DNA of 64,000 nt. Origin: Terriglobales bacterium. Its GTDB lineage: Bacteria > Acidobacteriota > Terriglobia > Terriglobales > Acidobacteriaceae. The position numbers and the translations under genes are program-made. Positions 17,216 through 26,400 of this stretch are shown in pieces. Location: assembly GCA_015655585.1 (NCBI GenBank), contig JAATEV010000050.1, positions 1-64,000 of the forward strand. The letters are read 5' to 3'. The notes beneath the pieces are model-generated. The model saw only the letters and a program-made list of their open reading frames with translations. It made no database searches and was not told the DNA's origin. Position 1 is the stretch's first letter, and every line of letters begins with the position of its first letter.

Positions 17216-17239
17216 GCATGACAACCAAGGAGAAGCAGT

Positions 17240-17416
17240 ATGGGATTTCTGGAAGAAGCGGAGAAGATTGCGGGAGCCGTTGCTGCCGTAGAGGCAACCA
17301 AGAAGTTAGACCCCAATGCATCGATCCTGACGGAAGCTGCTGCAGCGATTGCAGGCTTTGAGGGTGTGGGAGCGGTAGAAGAGCACTTCGAAAAGAAGGA
17401 AGAAGAACAGAGCTAG
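17240..17416 (+). CDS. 58-residue Ala/Glu-rich hypothetical protein
   Basis: A short gene with a clear ribosome site (AAGGAGAAG, seven bases upstream). The product begins MGFLEEAEKIAGAVAAVEAT and ends HFEKKEEEQS. It is mostly amphipathic helix, acidic at the C-terminus, with no cysteine and no signal peptide. Codon bias and the ribosome site support translation. I do not recognise it. It lies 140 bases before the diguanylate cyclase gene. Confidence 0.65.
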   Translation: MGFLEEAEKIAGAVAAVEATKKLDPNASILTEAAAAIAGFEGVGAVEEHFEKKEEEQS

Positions 17417-17556
17417 AGGGAGTGGGACATCCTTCTTGTCAGGCAGCGGGTTGTGTTCTTCCAGCCCGCTGTTCGCATACATACTGGTGTTGTGGAGTGA
17501 GGAGATACGGCTGATGCCAGACCTCCTGCTCGCACAGGATTTCGAGGATTGGCTCT

Positions 17557-18918
17557 ATGTCGAATAGCGCGTCTCCCCAGAACTCGCAGGCTTTATGGAT
17601 TGCTCTGGATGCAATGCCGGTTGGGGTATCGTGGGCGACGCTCCACGACCAGAAGATTGTGTTTATGAACCGGATGTGTACGGAGATATTCGGCTATGTC
17701 GTCGAAGATTTTACGGACATTTCTAGCTGGGTTCAAAAATATCCGAATCCGGAGGAGCGGGAGCTGGCATGGACCCGATGGAGGGAGTACTTTGAGCACC
17801 CGGATGGTGATGAGTTCCCGATTGAGCCGATGGAGCTTTCCATCACGTGCAAGGACGGCACGGTAAAGACCGTGATTCACAGCGGCATTGTTCTGCCGGA
17901 CGCAGGATGGGCGCTGGCGACGTTTATCGATATTACGAAGCGTAAGCAGAATGAGCTGCTTCTGCGGCAGGCGGAGGAAAGAGCGCGTCAGAACGAAGCG
18001 ATCTACCGTACGCTGCTGGAGCACTCGCAGGATATGGTTTTGCTGATCTCTCTGGATGGTCTTCGGCGCGATGTCTCGCCGGCCGTTGAGCAGATTACGG
18101 GGTGGACAAAGGAAGAGTATCTGAAGCTGCCGATTCGCAGCCTTGTTTATCCAGACGACATGGCGTTGCTGGAGGAGGCAACGAGAGCAGTGAAGATGGG
18201 AATGCTGTCGAGCTGTTATCGAGGCCGCATCATGCATAAGGACGGAAGCTATCGCTGGGTCGAAGCTCTCTTGCAGACCTATGACGATCCGGTGACGAAG
18301 CAACCAGCCGGTTACACGGTAACGATGGACGACATCAGTGAACAGAAGCGGCAGGAGGAGATGCTGACGTCACTGAATCGCAAACTGTCGGAAGATGCAA
18401 CGCATGATGCACTGACCGGCCTGCCTAACAGGCGTCTCTTCAACGAAGCGTTTGCCAGAGAGATGCAGCAGCCGCTACGCAACTCATCCCAGATTGCGCT
18501 TCTGATGCTGGACATCGATCGCTTCAAACAATACAACGATTCGTATGGCCATCTTGCGGGCGATGAGTGCCTGAAGGCGGTTTCGTCTACCCTGGCGAAG
18601 TCTTTGCGGAAAGAGATGGATGTTGTAGCGCGCTTCGGCGGCGAAGAGTTCGTTATTCTGCTGCCTGCGACCGACTGCAATGGGGCCGAGATGGTTGCGA
18701 ATAACATTCTTCAGGCTATCCGCTCGCTTGAGATACCTCACATAGGAAGCTCGCGGGGGATATTGACTCTGAGTATCGGGGTTGCGTGCGGGGAGGTTAC
18801 AAGCACTGCTGATCCGGAACAGTTGTTGAGTCAGGCGGACACGGCGCTGTATCACTCCAAGGAATCGGGACGCGACAGATACAGCATCTTCCAAGGCGGC
18901 CCCGAGATGTCGACTTAG
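17557..18918 (+). CDS. PAS-PAS-GGDEF diguanylate cyclase
   Basis: This 453-residue cytosolic enzyme should make cyclic di-GMP. Two PAS domains (about 14-130 and 147-262; DISEQKRQEEM links to the next) precede a GGDEF domain (about 280-445; DALTGLPNRRLFNE). The active-site motif is intact as GGEEF (361-365). The inhibitory I-site reads KEMD (352-355) with Arg one place too early, so product inhibition may be weak (inference). Its neighbours are an EAL-domain protein and the cellulose operon, whose BcsA has a c-di-GMP-binding PilZ domain. Confidence 0.93.
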   Translation: MSNSASPQNSQALWIALDAMPVGVSWATLHDQKIVFMNRMCTEIFGYVVEDFTDISSWVQKYPNPEERELAWTRWREYFEHPDGDEFPIEPMELSITCKDGTVKTVIHSGIVLPDAGWALATFIDITKRKQNELLLRQAEERARQNEAIYRTLLEHSQDMVLLISLDGLRRDVSPAVEQITGWTKEEYLKLPIRSLVYPDDMALLEEATRAVKMGMLSSCYRGRIMHKDGSYRWVEALLQTYDDPVTKQPAGYTVTMDDISEQKRQEEMLTSLNRKLSEDATHDALTGLPNRRLFNEAFAREMQQPLRNSSQIALLMLDIDRFKQYNDSYGHLAGDECLKAVSSTLAKSLRKEMDVVARFGGEEFVILLPATDCNGAEMVANNILQAIRSLEIPHIGSSRGILTLSIGVACGEVTSTADPEQLLSQADTALYHSKESGRDRYSIFQGGPEMST

Positions 18919-18930
18919 AGGATTCCCGCG

Positions 18931-21309
18931 CTACCGAGAGTCAAAATGGGCTACGGCATCGCCCAGGTCATTTTGTGGATCGCGGTCGTCTTCCTGCTGC
19001 AGGACGACGCGGCTGTTGGAGAGAGCCCATTGCTCCAGCTCATGAGCGGGCATCGGCTTGGCGTAGAAGAATCCCTGAGCAACATCGCAGCCAAGTCCCA
19101 GTAAGAACCGAGCCTGCTCCTTTGTCTCGACGCCTTCGGAGACGATGGTCATCTTCAGGCTCTGGCCGATACGAATGACCGCCGTTACGAGCGCGCGCGC
19201 GTTCTCGTCGTTCTCCAGATCCGAGATGAAGCTGCGGTCGAGCTTCAACTCATCGATGGGGAATCGAGTGAGCCTGGCGAGGCTGGAGAAGCCTGTGCCG
19301 AAGTCGTCCACGGACATACGCAGACCCAGTGCGTGAAGAGCCTTGATGTGATCGAGGCTTTGCGGGTCCTTGGCCATCATGTCGTTTTCCGTGATTTCAA
19401 TAGTGAGATAGCGGGGAGGCAGGTTGTATTGCTTGAGCAGGTCTGTGACGTAGGGAAGGAGCGACTGATTTCTGAAGTGCAGCGGCGAGAGATTGACGGA
19501 GACGGCGGGGATGGGGATCGCCCGCTTTCTCCACTGGGCAATCTGGCTACATGACTGCTGCAAGGCCCAGCGACCGAACTCTTCGATCAACCCTGCCTCT
19601 TCCGCGAGAGGGATAAACCTTACAGGAGGGACTTCGCCAAATCGCTCGTCGTTCCAGCGCATGAGGGCTTCCACTCCGGTCAGCTCTCCGGTGGCGATGC
19701 GGACCTGTGGCTGGTAGTAAAGATGCAGGGTGCCTTTTTCGATAGCAGAGCTGAGAGCGGCACCAAGAATCAGGCGATCCTGAGCGAGCTGGTTCATCTC
19801 GGCGCGGTAGAAACGGTATGCATCCTGATCGGAGGGATCGTCGCGGAAGGTCGCGGTGATTGCCTGCTCGACGTGGATGCGGGGATCCTGGTTCGCGGCG
19901 TCCGTAATGCTGATGCCTATGCGAGCGGAGATGGAGAGAGAGGTCTCCTTCAGTTGAATGGGGGCCTTGAGGCTTTCGATGATACTGTCGGCGATCATTG
20001 CGGCCTTGGCCACGCTGGAGCCGGGGAGGGCGAGGATGAAGGAGTCTCCCTCTGTGCGGCTGATGATGCCGCTGGGCTGGGTCAACTTCTGCAGACGGTA
20101 GGCGGCTTCCACCAGGACGCGGTCGCCGACGGAGTAGCCGAGAGTGTTGTTGACGTCATTGAACCGATTCAGATCGACGGCGAAGAAGATGATGTTTTCG
20201 CCGTAAGTCTCGCGCATTAACTCGGCGGCCATCTCGTAAAAGGAGGTTCGATTCGGCAGGCCGGTCAGGGAGTCGAAGTGAGAGAGCTCCGCTATCTTTT
20301 GCCTTGCATCCTCATTCTCGATGGCCAGCATACAGAGGTGAACACAGGCGGACACCAGCCTTTTATGAAGAGCGCTGGGCGCTCTTTTCTCGCGATAGTA
20401 GAAGGCAAAGGTTCCTACGACGTGGCCGTCGCGCCGCTGGATTGGGGAAGACCAGCAGGCGTGCAGGCCCATGGGCAGGACGAGCGATTTATAGTTTGTC
20501 CATAAGGGATCGGTTTCAATATCAATGACAGAGACAGGTCTGCCGAGATAAGCCGCGGTGCCGCATGAGCCGGCAGTTTCACCGATGGGTTGGCCTTCGA
20601 GGGCGGCCGTGTATGCTTCGGGAAGCCTGGGGCCTGCAAGGTGATGCATCTTTCCTTCATCATCGACGGAGACGATGGAAGAGATGACCTCAGGGGCGAT
20701 CAGCTCCACCTGATGGCATATCAGATCGGCGACTTCTGCCAGAGGCAAACCGCTTGCTACGGCCTCGAGTACTACGCGTTGCAGGTCCTGGATTCGCTTG
20801 ATCTCGGTGATATCGACCAGAACAACGATGATGTTTGTGACGACTCCATGCGCGTCATGGACTGGCTTTACGTTTGCCGAGACCCAGACCTCACGCCCGT
20901 TTTTCCCATAGAGAAGAACTTCGTGATGAAAGCCTTCGTTCTCCCAGGCTCGATGTCTTGCAGTATGCCGTTCGGCGAGGTCCGTGTCCTTCTCCGTCAG
21001 GACATCCGCCGGATAGTGCCCGACGATTTCTTCCGGAGTGTATTGAAACAGCTCAAAGAAGGCGTGGTTGGCATACAGGATCACCCTGTGTCGATCGAGA
21101 ATCAGAACAGGGGGAGCCATTTCGTTGACGGCGAGGAAGAACAGACGCTGATTCTCGTCGGAGGTCTGAAGTGCTTCCTTCGTGTCAGGCATCAGGTCCA
21201 TAGTTATTCTGCTCTCGACCACTTTTTTCTTCGAAAAAGCGGAGTCATTTTTCTCTACGGTAATGACACGGGATCTGGGATATTCCCCTTGGTTTCCAAG
21301 CTTACCCAA
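18931..21309 (-). CDS. PAS-GAF-GGDEF-EAL cyclic di-GMP phosphodiesterase
   Basis: A 792-residue protein. Domains in order: PAS (about 55-165), GAF (about 180-330), GGDEF (about 340-510) and EAL (about 520-775). The GGDEF motif is degenerate, EGDSF at 420-424, so cyclase activity is unlikely. The EAL domain keeps its key motifs: EAL (547-549), ITEND, VDDFGTG and KLDRSF, so it is probably an active phosphodiesterase, perhaps with the GGDEF domain as GTP sensor. It converges on the cyclase gene with 12 bases between the stops and is divergent from bcsQ. Confidence 0.93.
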   Translation of the reverse strand: MGKLGNQGEYPRSRVITVEKNDSAFSKKKVVESRITMDLMPDTKEALQTSDENQRLFFLAVNEMAPPVLILDRHRVILYANHAFFELFQYTPEEIVGHYPADVLTEKDTDLAERHTARHRAWENEGFHHEVLLYGKNGREVWVSANVKPVHDAHGVVTNIIVVLVDITEIKRIQDLQRVVLEAVASGLPLAEVADLICHQVELIAPEVISSIVSVDDEGKMHHLAGPRLPEAYTAALEGQPIGETAGSCGTAAYLGRPVSVIDIETDPLWTNYKSLVLPMGLHACWSSPIQRRDGHVVGTFAFYYREKRAPSALHKRLVSACVHLCMLAIENEDARQKIAELSHFDSLTGLPNRTSFYEMAAELMRETYGENIIFFAVDLNRFNDVNNTLGYSVGDRVLVEAAYRLQKLTQPSGIISRTEGDSFILALPGSSVAKAAMIADSIIESLKAPIQLKETSLSISARIGISITDAANQDPRIHVEQAITATFRDDPSDQDAYRFYRAEMNQLAQDRLILGAALSSAIEKGTLHLYYQPQVRIATGELTGVEALMRWNDERFGEVPPVRFIPLAEEAGLIEEFGRWALQQSCSQIAQWRKRAIPIPAVSVNLSPLHFRNQSLLPYVTDLLKQYNLPPRYLTIEITENDMMAKDPQSLDHIKALHALGLRMSVDDFGTGFSSLARLTRFPIDELKLDRSFISDLENDENARALVTAVIRIGQSLKMTIVSEGVETKEQARFLLGLGCDVAQGFFYAKPMPAHELEQWALSNSRVVLQQEDDRDPQNDLGDAVAHFDSR

Positions 21310-21669
21310 TAGCTAAATAATCATTTCGAAACAGGGCCTGTATAAATCTTGACTTATACTTCAAGCGTACAGTAGATTGCAAGAATCAGATGCTTTTTCG
21401 CGTTTCCGCGCGTCGCGGTTTACGGGAAGGAGCGTTTACCTGTTGTGCTAACATGTTGGCATTGTTATAGAAGCAAGAAGTAAAGCGGGAGCCAATACCT
21501 ATGGTATTCCCGAAAAAAGATGAGAATACCTGCATCACTTTCTTCATTTGTTTCAATCATTCCTCGTCCAGATCACATTGTTGTTACTCGTTGTGTTGAG
21601 TCCTGATTCTTTTGTACGCAAGAGAATTACTGTACCTCCTGACGGCCAGAATGTGGGGTAGCTTGAGCC
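21310..21669. promoter_or_regulatory. Intergenic control region between the EAL gene and bcsQ
   Basis: A 360-base AT-richer gap without a gene. It holds an inverted repeat AATACC-TAT-GGTATT (21494-21508), with a third half-site GAATACC near 21531; a near-palindrome GCTAACATGTTGGC (21447-21460, 8-bp perfect core AACATGTT); and a possible promoter TTGTGC (21443-21448) / TTATAG (21465-21470). These could bind a regulator of cellulose synthesis. No ribosome site is strong before bcsQ. Confidence 0.45.
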
Positions 21670-22764
21670 ATGGAAGCAGGCGAGCAGAAGCATAGGAATC
21701 AAGAGAATTTAGCGGAAGATGTCGCGCACCTGTACACGCTAGAGCATGTTGAAGACATGCCATACCGTACTTTTTCCCGGACACATCCATCGGAGTCGCA
21801 CCCTTCCACGTTGAAGGAGATAGCTCAGACTGTTCCAGAGCTTGTACGACCTGCCGAGCCGATCCCAAAACGGGACGAACCTGTTGCAGCTTCTCCCGGC
21901 GATGTTCCGGCTGGCAATACCAATCCTCAGGCCCCTTCGATACCGCTCCCGGTAACGCTTCTTCCCGAGGTGGCTCCTCCTCCATCCATTGCCTCTCCGC
22001 AGAAGCCTGAGTTGCCGCAGGAAGACCGGAACGCTCCAACCGCGATAGCGATCTATTCGCTTGCCGGTGGAGTAGGAAAGACAACGATCACGGCAAATCT
22101 TGGGCGCATCCTCTGCTCGCTCGGCGAAGATGTGGTTCTGGTGGATGCCTCGGGAGGAGGGTTGCTGCCGTTTTACTTTGGCGCCAGCGACCTCCGCTGC
22201 GGTCTTCGCACCTTTATCGCTCCGGGCGGAAGCTGCCGCCCGATGTATGTTCTGGGTACGGAAGACGTGACAGAGACATGGCTCCATACGGATGTGCCAA
22301 AGGCCATGGAGCTTGGCCGGAGAACTATCTTCGATTGTGGCCCGGCCACCACGGCGTTGCTTCCCCATGTGCTTCAGAAGTGCGCCATCCTGCTGGTGCC
22401 TTTGCTCTCCGATCTGAACTCCTTTCTGACGGTTCCTCGTATTGAGGCGTCGATTGCGGCAATGCGCAGCAAGGGAAGCAAGGTTCCGCTGCCGCTCTAT
22501 GTCTTCAATAAGGTCGATGCAAACAGCCTGATGGACCAGAAGGCGCGCGATCTGGCCATCCGGCAGATTGGCGACCGGCTGCTTTCAAACACAATTCGTC
22601 GAAGTCCAGATATCCCCGCGGCGATTGTCGACCGGATGACGGTTGCCGATCATGCTCCGGGAGCCGCGGTTTCGGGTGACTTCAGAGAACTCGCGCTCCA
22701 GTTACGCACAATCGCCCCGCTGCAAGAGACGGCTCGACCCTATGGCCGATGGAGCGAACAATGA
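21670..22764 (+). CDS. bcsQ: Cellulose biosynthesis ATPase BcsQ (MinD/ParA type)
   Basis: A 364-residue cytosolic ATPase of the YhjQ/BcsQ family, thought to place or assist the cellulose synthase complex. Residues about 1-120 are a proline-rich, low-complexity extension. The deviant Walker A is AGGVGKTT (132-139, K137) and FDCGPAT is the Walker B region. DASGGGLLPFYFG replaces the usual D-x-D switch. The gene is the first of the operon, and its TGA overlaps the start of bcsA by four bases (ATGA). Confidence 0.88.
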   Translation: MEAGEQKHRNQENLAEDVAHLYTLEHVEDMPYRTFSRTHPSESHPSTLKEIAQTVPELVRPAEPIPKRDEPVAASPGDVPAGNTNPQAPSIPLPVTLLPEVAPPPSIASPQKPELPQEDRNAPTAIAIYSLAGGVGKTTITANLGRILCSLGEDVVLVDASGGGLLPFYFGASDLRCGLRTFIAPGGSCRPMYVLGTEDVTETWLHTDVPKAMELGRRTIFDCGPATTALLPHVLQKCAILLVPLLSDLNSFLTVPRIEASIAAMRSKGSKVPLPLYVFNKVDANSLMDQKARDLAIRQIGDRLLSNTIRRSPDIPAAIVDRMTVADHAPGAAVSGDFRELALQLRTIAPLQETARPYGRWSEQ

Positions 22765-23435
22765 CAGAGCTTATTACTCGCTGGGGCTCCTTTGGAGCAA
22801 GCTCGGGGCGCTTGGCGGGCTTTATACGGTTTCTAATTTATTGTGTCCTGCTCTTTCTTGCATTTGAGTGCACGAGCGTGCAGTTCGATTGGCCGGAACA
22901 GGCTGCGCTGGCTGTTCTCACTATTCTGGTGGCATACATTCTTCATAGCGTTTCGCAGTCCAACATGGTGACTCTGGCGCTAATGTTTGCTTCGATGTTA
23001 TCTACGTCGCGTTATGCATACTGGAGAATCTCGGCGGTTGCTAAGGAACTTGGCGAGCATGGGAAGACGGTAGGGATCATCAATGCAGGCTTTATGCTCC
23101 TGCTGCTTTCGGCCGAGGCTTATGCCTTTCTGATCCTTTATCTGGGATACGTGCAAACGATTCGGCCACTTCGCCGGCCGCCGGCTCCTATGCCGAAGGA
23201 TATTGAAGAGTGGCCGCATGTCGACGTATTTATTCCCACCTACAACGAGCCCCTGTCCATCGTGCGGTCCACGATCTTTGGTGTGTTGAATCTGGATTAT
23301 CCGGCGGACAAGCTTCACGCCTATGTGCTCGACGATGGACGCAGGGAGGAGTTCCGCAAATTCAGCGAAAAGGTGGGGATCGGCTACATTACCCGTACCG
23401 ATAACAAACATGCCAAGGCTGGCAACATTAACTAG
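22761..23435 (+). CDS. bcsA: Cellulose synthase BcsA-BcsB fusion, N-terminal part ending at an in-frame amber
   Basis: This is the start of the membrane glycosyltransferase (GT2) that polymerises UDP-glucose. The 224 codons encode about four membrane helices (about 20-42, 45-63, 72-90, 106-128), then the GT domain up to the first aspartate motif VLDDG (D191-D192). In the conserved block HAKAGNIN-x-AL, codon 225 is TAG (23433-23435), and the same frame continues unbroken with ALTKVDSPF. ATG 22761 was chosen over 22749 because of the ATGA overlap with bcsQ. Alone this fragment lacks the DxD, TED and QxxRW catalytic motifs and would be inactive. Confidence 0.85.
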   Translation: MTELITRWGSFGASSGRLAGFIRFLIYCVLLFLAFECTSVQFDWPEQAALAVLTILVAYILHSVSQSNMVTLALMFASMLSTSRYAYWRISAVAKELGEHGKTVGIINAGFMLLLLSAEAYAFLILYLGYVQTIRPLRRPPAPMPKDIEEWPHVDVFIPTYNEPLSIVRSTIFGVLNLDYPADKLHAYVLDDGRREEFRKFSEKVGIGYITRTDNKHAKAGNIN

Positions 23436-23438
23436 GCC

Positions 23439-26400
23439 TTGACGAAGGTCGACTCCCCTTTCGTCGTCATCTTCGATTGCGACCACATCCCGACCCGTAG
23501 CTTTCTCCAGATGAGCTTGGGCTGGTTCAAAAGGGATGAGAAGCTGGGGATTTTGCAGACGCCGCACTACTTCTACTCTCCGGACCCATTCGAGCGCAAT
23601 CTGAATCAGTTCATGTCGATTCCGAACGAAGGCGAGTTATTTTATGGCGTGTTGCAGGATGGGAACGACCTATGGAACGCGACCTTCTTTTGCGGTTCCT
23701 GCGCAGCGATTCGCCGCACGGCCCTCGATGAGATTGGAGGAATCGCCGTCGAGACGGTGACGGAAGATGCGCATACGTCGCTGCGCACCCAGATGCGGGG
23801 CTGGAATACGGCGTACATCAATTTTCCTCAGGCCGCGGGTCTGGCTACAGAGAGCCTGTCCGGGCATATCGGTCAGCGCGTACGCTGGGCGCGCGGCATG
23901 ATCCAGATTCTTCGCGTCGACAACCCACTCTTTGCCAAAGGGCTGAAGTGGCCGCAGCGGCTCTGCTATTTCAATGCGATGATTCACTTTCTGTATGCCA
24001 TGCCGCGCCTGATCTTTCTTACGGCGCCGCTGGTGTTCATGTTGCTGGGGTGCCTCAATATCCCCGGCTTCTGGGGAGCCATTCTGGTTTATTCTGCGCC
24101 GCACCTGTTCCTCTCCAACGTGACGAACCTCCGTATCCAGGGCAAGTACCGCTACTCCTTCTGGAATGAGGTCTATGAGACCGTTCTGGCTCCTTATATC
24201 CTGTGGCCCACCATCATGGCCCTGATTAATCCGAAGCTTGGCAAGTTCAACGTAACCGCCAAAGGAGGGCTTATTGAAAAGGGATACTTCGATGCGCATA
24301 TTGCAAGACCCTACATCATATTGATCCTGCTGAATGTGCTGGGGTTGGTTGTGGCTCCCATCCGCTTCTTCTATTGGAATCCGCATCAGGGCGGAACGCT
24401 TGCGATGAATGTTTTCTGGATCTTCTTCAACCTGGTGATTCTTGGCACGGCCAATGCGGTTGCTTACGAGGCGCGTCAGCGTCGTGAGGAGGTTCGCATT
24501 AACGTGCGGCGGTCTGTGGAGGTACATCTGCCGGATGGCCGGAGCGTCTTCGGAGAGTCCATCGATCTATCGCTTGGCGGAGCGATGCTCTCGCTCGAAG
24601 AATCGCTTTCGCTGCCGCAGGGAAGTGAGATTGGTGTGACCTATGCAGTGAGTGGAAAGCAGGTACCTTTGCCGGCAAAGGTCGTGAAGGTCGAGGGGAC
24701 AACTCTTCGACTCAATTACGAACCGTTGTCTCTGGAAGAAGAAGAGAACCTGACTCTGGCTCTTTATTCAAGCGCCGATTCGTGGCTTAGCCGCAATGAG
24801 CGCCGCCAGCCAGACAGGCCGCTGCGTAGCTTCCTTCGCCTCGTTCATCTCTCCGTGAAAGGGAACTGGTACGCACTGACGGGATGGATTCCTAAAAAGA
24901 AAGCCCCTGTGATGTCTGCTGCGGCCCCTACGGGAGCGGATATTCTGCTTGTGATGCTGCTCTGCGGGCTGCCCTCGATGCAGGCGCAGAAGAAGCAAAC
25001 GGCTCCGGCGGCCTCGGCGGCCCCGAATGGCGGAAGTTTCAATACGACCTTTGCCCTGCGGGACATCGGGATTCCTGAAGAGATTGTCTTTCACGGAGTA
25101 GCTGCGTCGCGGAAGATTCCGTTCTCGCTGCCACAGAATGAGCTTGTGCAGCAGGCCTCGCTCAATCTGCACTATGCCTTTTCTCCTGGGCTGATTCCTC
25201 AGATGAGTCATCTGAGTGTGATCCTGAATGGAACGCTGATCGCCACACTGCCGGTTCCGGGAGACAACGGCAAGATGCAGAATGCTCTTTCTGCCAACAT
25301 TGTGTTGCCAGAGACGCTCCTCGTTCGCGACAACGTGCTGGAGTTCGAGTTTATCGGGCACTATACGCAGCAGTGCGAAGACCCGGCCAATACGGTACTG
25401 TGGGGGCGTGTCGAGAATACAAGCACAGTTCAGTTGTCGGGCTCGCTGTTGCCTCTTGCCGACGACCTCAAGATTCTGCCTCTGCCTTTTTACGATGGAG
25501 CTGTCAGCAGTCAGAATGTGACGATTCCGTTTGTTTTTGCAGCTCCGCCCAAAGGCGAGGCTCTTACGGCAGCCGGTGTGATTGCCTCATGGTTCGGGGC
25601 AACTGCGAAGTCCAGGCCGCTGTACTTTCCTGTGACAGTCGCGACTCTGCCGAAAGGCAACATCGTTCTGTTCTCGGAGAACGATTCTTCGCTTCCGCCA
25701 GGTCTGAATCTACAGACGCATGGTTCCAGCATCTCTGTTCGAACGAATCCGGCTGATCCTTATGGCAAAGTTCTGATTATTGCCGGAGACAGCCCGGAGC
25801 ATCTGCTTGCCGCTGCCAGAGCGCTTGCTATCGGCAGCGCGGTTTTGCAGGGGGCGACCTCGCAGATCGGCAATCTTCAGTTGCCGGCGCCTCGCGCAGC
25901 GGACGATGCTCCTTTGTGGATCAAGACGGACCGCATCGTTCCTTTCTCGGATTATCCGGGGCTTACTCAATTGCAGAGCGATGGTTCTGGGCCGCTTCCT
26001 GTCTATCTGCGTGTTCCCCCGGACCTCTATTACGGGGACAAAGAGAATCTCAAGCTGCATATGGACTATTGGTACAACGCCATCTCGCTGGCGAATGCGT
26101 CGACGCTTCGCGTCAATGCGAATTCTTCTGTGGTGAACGACCTTCCTTTGCCTCACGCGGATGCGCCGAAGAAAGAGCTGTCCTATGACATCCCTGTTCC
26201 GGTGGTCTCGATGCGTCCCTTCGCGAACACGCTTCTCTTCAACTTCTATTTCCAGATCGCGAAGATGGGCAATTGCCAGGACTCGGCCCCGATCAATCTG
26301 CAGGGAGCCGTTCTGAAGAGTTCCTACCTCGATGTGCGCGGGCTGCATCACTGGGCTGCAATGCCTAATCTGGAGTTGTTTTCCAATGCAGGTTTCCCAT

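Noticed and set aside
17444-17471. CAGCGGG/CCCGCTG inverted repeat after the 58-residue gene, as a terminator
   Set aside because: The loop is 14 bases and no T tract follows, so support is too weak.
23433-23435. A selenocysteine or pyrrolysine explanation for the amber codons
   Set aside because: UAG is not a selenocysteine codon, and no pyl genes or specific stem-loop are visible; TAG also ends many genes in this window.
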